Assembly: GCA_946628745.1 (NCBI GenBank)
Contig: CAMOXA010000112.1
Span: forward strand, 1 to 5,305
DNA length: 5,305 nucleotides
Origin: an uncultured Verrucomicrobiota bacterium
GTDB taxonomy: Bacteria > Verrucomicrobiota > Kiritimatiellia > RFP12 > UBA1067
Reading direction: 5' to 3'
The translations under genes and the position numbers were made by a program. Below the pieces are notes generated by a model, which was not told where the DNA came from, made no database searches, and saw only the letters and a program-made list of their open reading frames with translations. Of this stretch, positions 4,589-5,305 are shown in pieces (within the stretch, counting starts at the first letter, position 1; every line of letters begins with the position of its first letter).

Positions 4589-5305
4589 ATGCACACAAAG
4601 AACCATAAAACATACGATGTCATCGTAGTCGGCGGCGGTCATGCCGGTGCCGAAGCGGCGCTTGCATCCGCCCGCATGGGGGCCGACACCCTTCTCGTGA
4701 CGGCCCGAAAAGACGCCATCGCGAGGATGCCCTGCAATCCTTCCATAGGCGGACTCGCCAAGAGCCATCTCGTCTACGAGCTGGACGCTTTGGGCGGAGA
4801 GATGGGACGCAATGCGGACGCCACCGCGCTGCAGGCAAAGACGCTCAACTTAAGCCGCGGACCGGCAGTTAGAGCCACACGCGCCCAGTGCGCCAAACGC
4901 GAGTATACCGAGAGAATGCAGAAAGTCATCTTCTCGCAGCCCAATCTCACTGTAATCGAAGACTCGGCAATCGACCTGATCACCGCGTCAACATCTCCGC
5001 GAGCTGTCCACGGAATCGTCACCGACCATCACGGCGCGATCGAGGCCAAAGCTGTAGTCATTACATCCGGTACATCTCTCAGAGGACGCATCTGGATTGG
5101 TAAAGAGTGCGAAGAAAGCGGCGGCGACGGACGCCCGGCAGTCAATCAGCTGTCGGTTTCACTTGAAAAGTTAGGATTCACCTTAATTCGCCTCAAAACA
5201 GGCACTCCGCCGCGTCTAAAAGCCTCATCTTGCGATTTTTCACGCTGTCAAAGACAGGACGGAGACACCCCACGGCCAAAATTCAGCAGAAGTTCTGCTT
5301 TTAGG
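4589..5305 (+). CDS. mnmG: tRNA uridine-5-carboxymethylaminomethyl modification enzyme MnmG (GidA), N-terminal part
   Basis: With MnmE, MnmG makes the cmnm5 group on U34 of tRNAs reading two-codon boxes, using FAD and NADH in the cytoplasm. The window holds the first 239 residues of a protein usually about 620 long; the frame stays open to the edge. Diagnostic motifs: FAD-binding VVGGGHAGAEAA (13-24), CNPSIGG (49-55) with the conserved Cys49, ELDALGGEMG (64-73), SRGPAVRATRAQ (89-100) and LKTGTPPR (202-209). GGGHAG, rather than the GGGLAG of TrmFO, identifies MnmG. The ATG at 4589 is the only in-frame ATG after the stop TAA at 4559; no strong Shine-Dalgarno precedes it. An 8-codon frame starting at 4582 overlaps the start out of frame and may be noise. 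Codon use in the second half is richer in TTA/TCA than in the kinase genes. In many bacteria gidA lies beside oriC. Confidence 0.95.
   Translation, partial: MHTKNHKTYDVIVVGGGHAGAEAALASARMGADTLLVTARKDAIARMPCNPSIGGLAKSHLVYELDALGGEMGRNADATALQAKTLNLSRGPAVRATRAQCAKREYTERMQKVIFSQPNLTVIEDSAIDLITASTSPRAVHGIVTDHHGAIEAKAVVITSGTSLRGRIWIGKECEESGGDGRPAVNQLSVSLEKLGFTLIRLKTGTPPRLKASSCDFSRCQRQDGDTPRPKFSRSSAFR

Noticed and set aside
4582..4608. An 8-codon leader frame overlapping the mnmG start.
   Set aside because: It has no Shine-Dalgarno and no attenuator hairpin behind it; an ATG in CCATGG here is easily chance.

Overview
The window is GC-rich bacterial chromosome with five protein-coding genes. Four lie on the minus strand (1-4214) and one, mnmG, lies on the plus strand (from 4589). 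Both outer genes run off the window. The organism is not certain. Three things suggest a PVC-group bacterium (Verrucomicrobiota/Kiritimatiellota/Lentisphaerota), possibly gut-associated: the style of the MnmG N-terminus, a NahK-type kinase of the kind used on host-glycan hexosamines, and a secreted Gly/Thr/Asp-rich protein. This is inference from sequence flavour, not from a database match.

Layout from left to right: (1) 1-601, minus: N-terminal 200 residues of an exported protein with a clear signal peptide and its own UP-element-like promoter. (2) 602-845: spacer with a GC hairpin behind nahK and the promoter of gene 1. (3) 846-1877, minus: NahK-type N-acetylhexosamine 1-kinase-like protein with a GTG start. 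(4) 1899-3287, minus: unusual ROK-fold sugar kinase-like protein with an extra N-terminal region and no ROK zinc motif; 21 bp separate it from nahK, so the two form an operon. (5) 3351-4214, minus: compact alkaline-phosphatase-superfamily metalloenzyme related to iPGM/phosphopentomutase. Its stop codon lies inside the promoter of the ROK gene. (6) 4215-4588: AT-rich divergent intergenic region with a promoter at each end, several inverted repeats and a cluster of DnaA-box-like 9-mers. (7) 4589-5305, plus: N-terminal 239 residues of MnmG (GidA), the tRNA wobble-uridine modification enzyme.

The three central genes look like a sugar-phosphate module: a sugar 1-kinase, a ROK kinase-like protein, and a metal-dependent phosphatase/mutase-fold protein. 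They could be transcribed together from the 4.2 kb promoter, with an internal promoter boosting ROK-nahK. The common substrate is unknown.

Most interesting points: the gidA-adjacent intergenic region, from which all visible genes diverge, has features of a possible replication origin; a 15-bp bulged palindrome overlaps the mnmG promoter; the ROK protein lacks its zinc motif; all four recognisable promoters carry an extended -10 TGN; and the metalloenzyme gene is apparently leaderless. I see no CRISPR array, tRNA, rRNA or insertion sequence.
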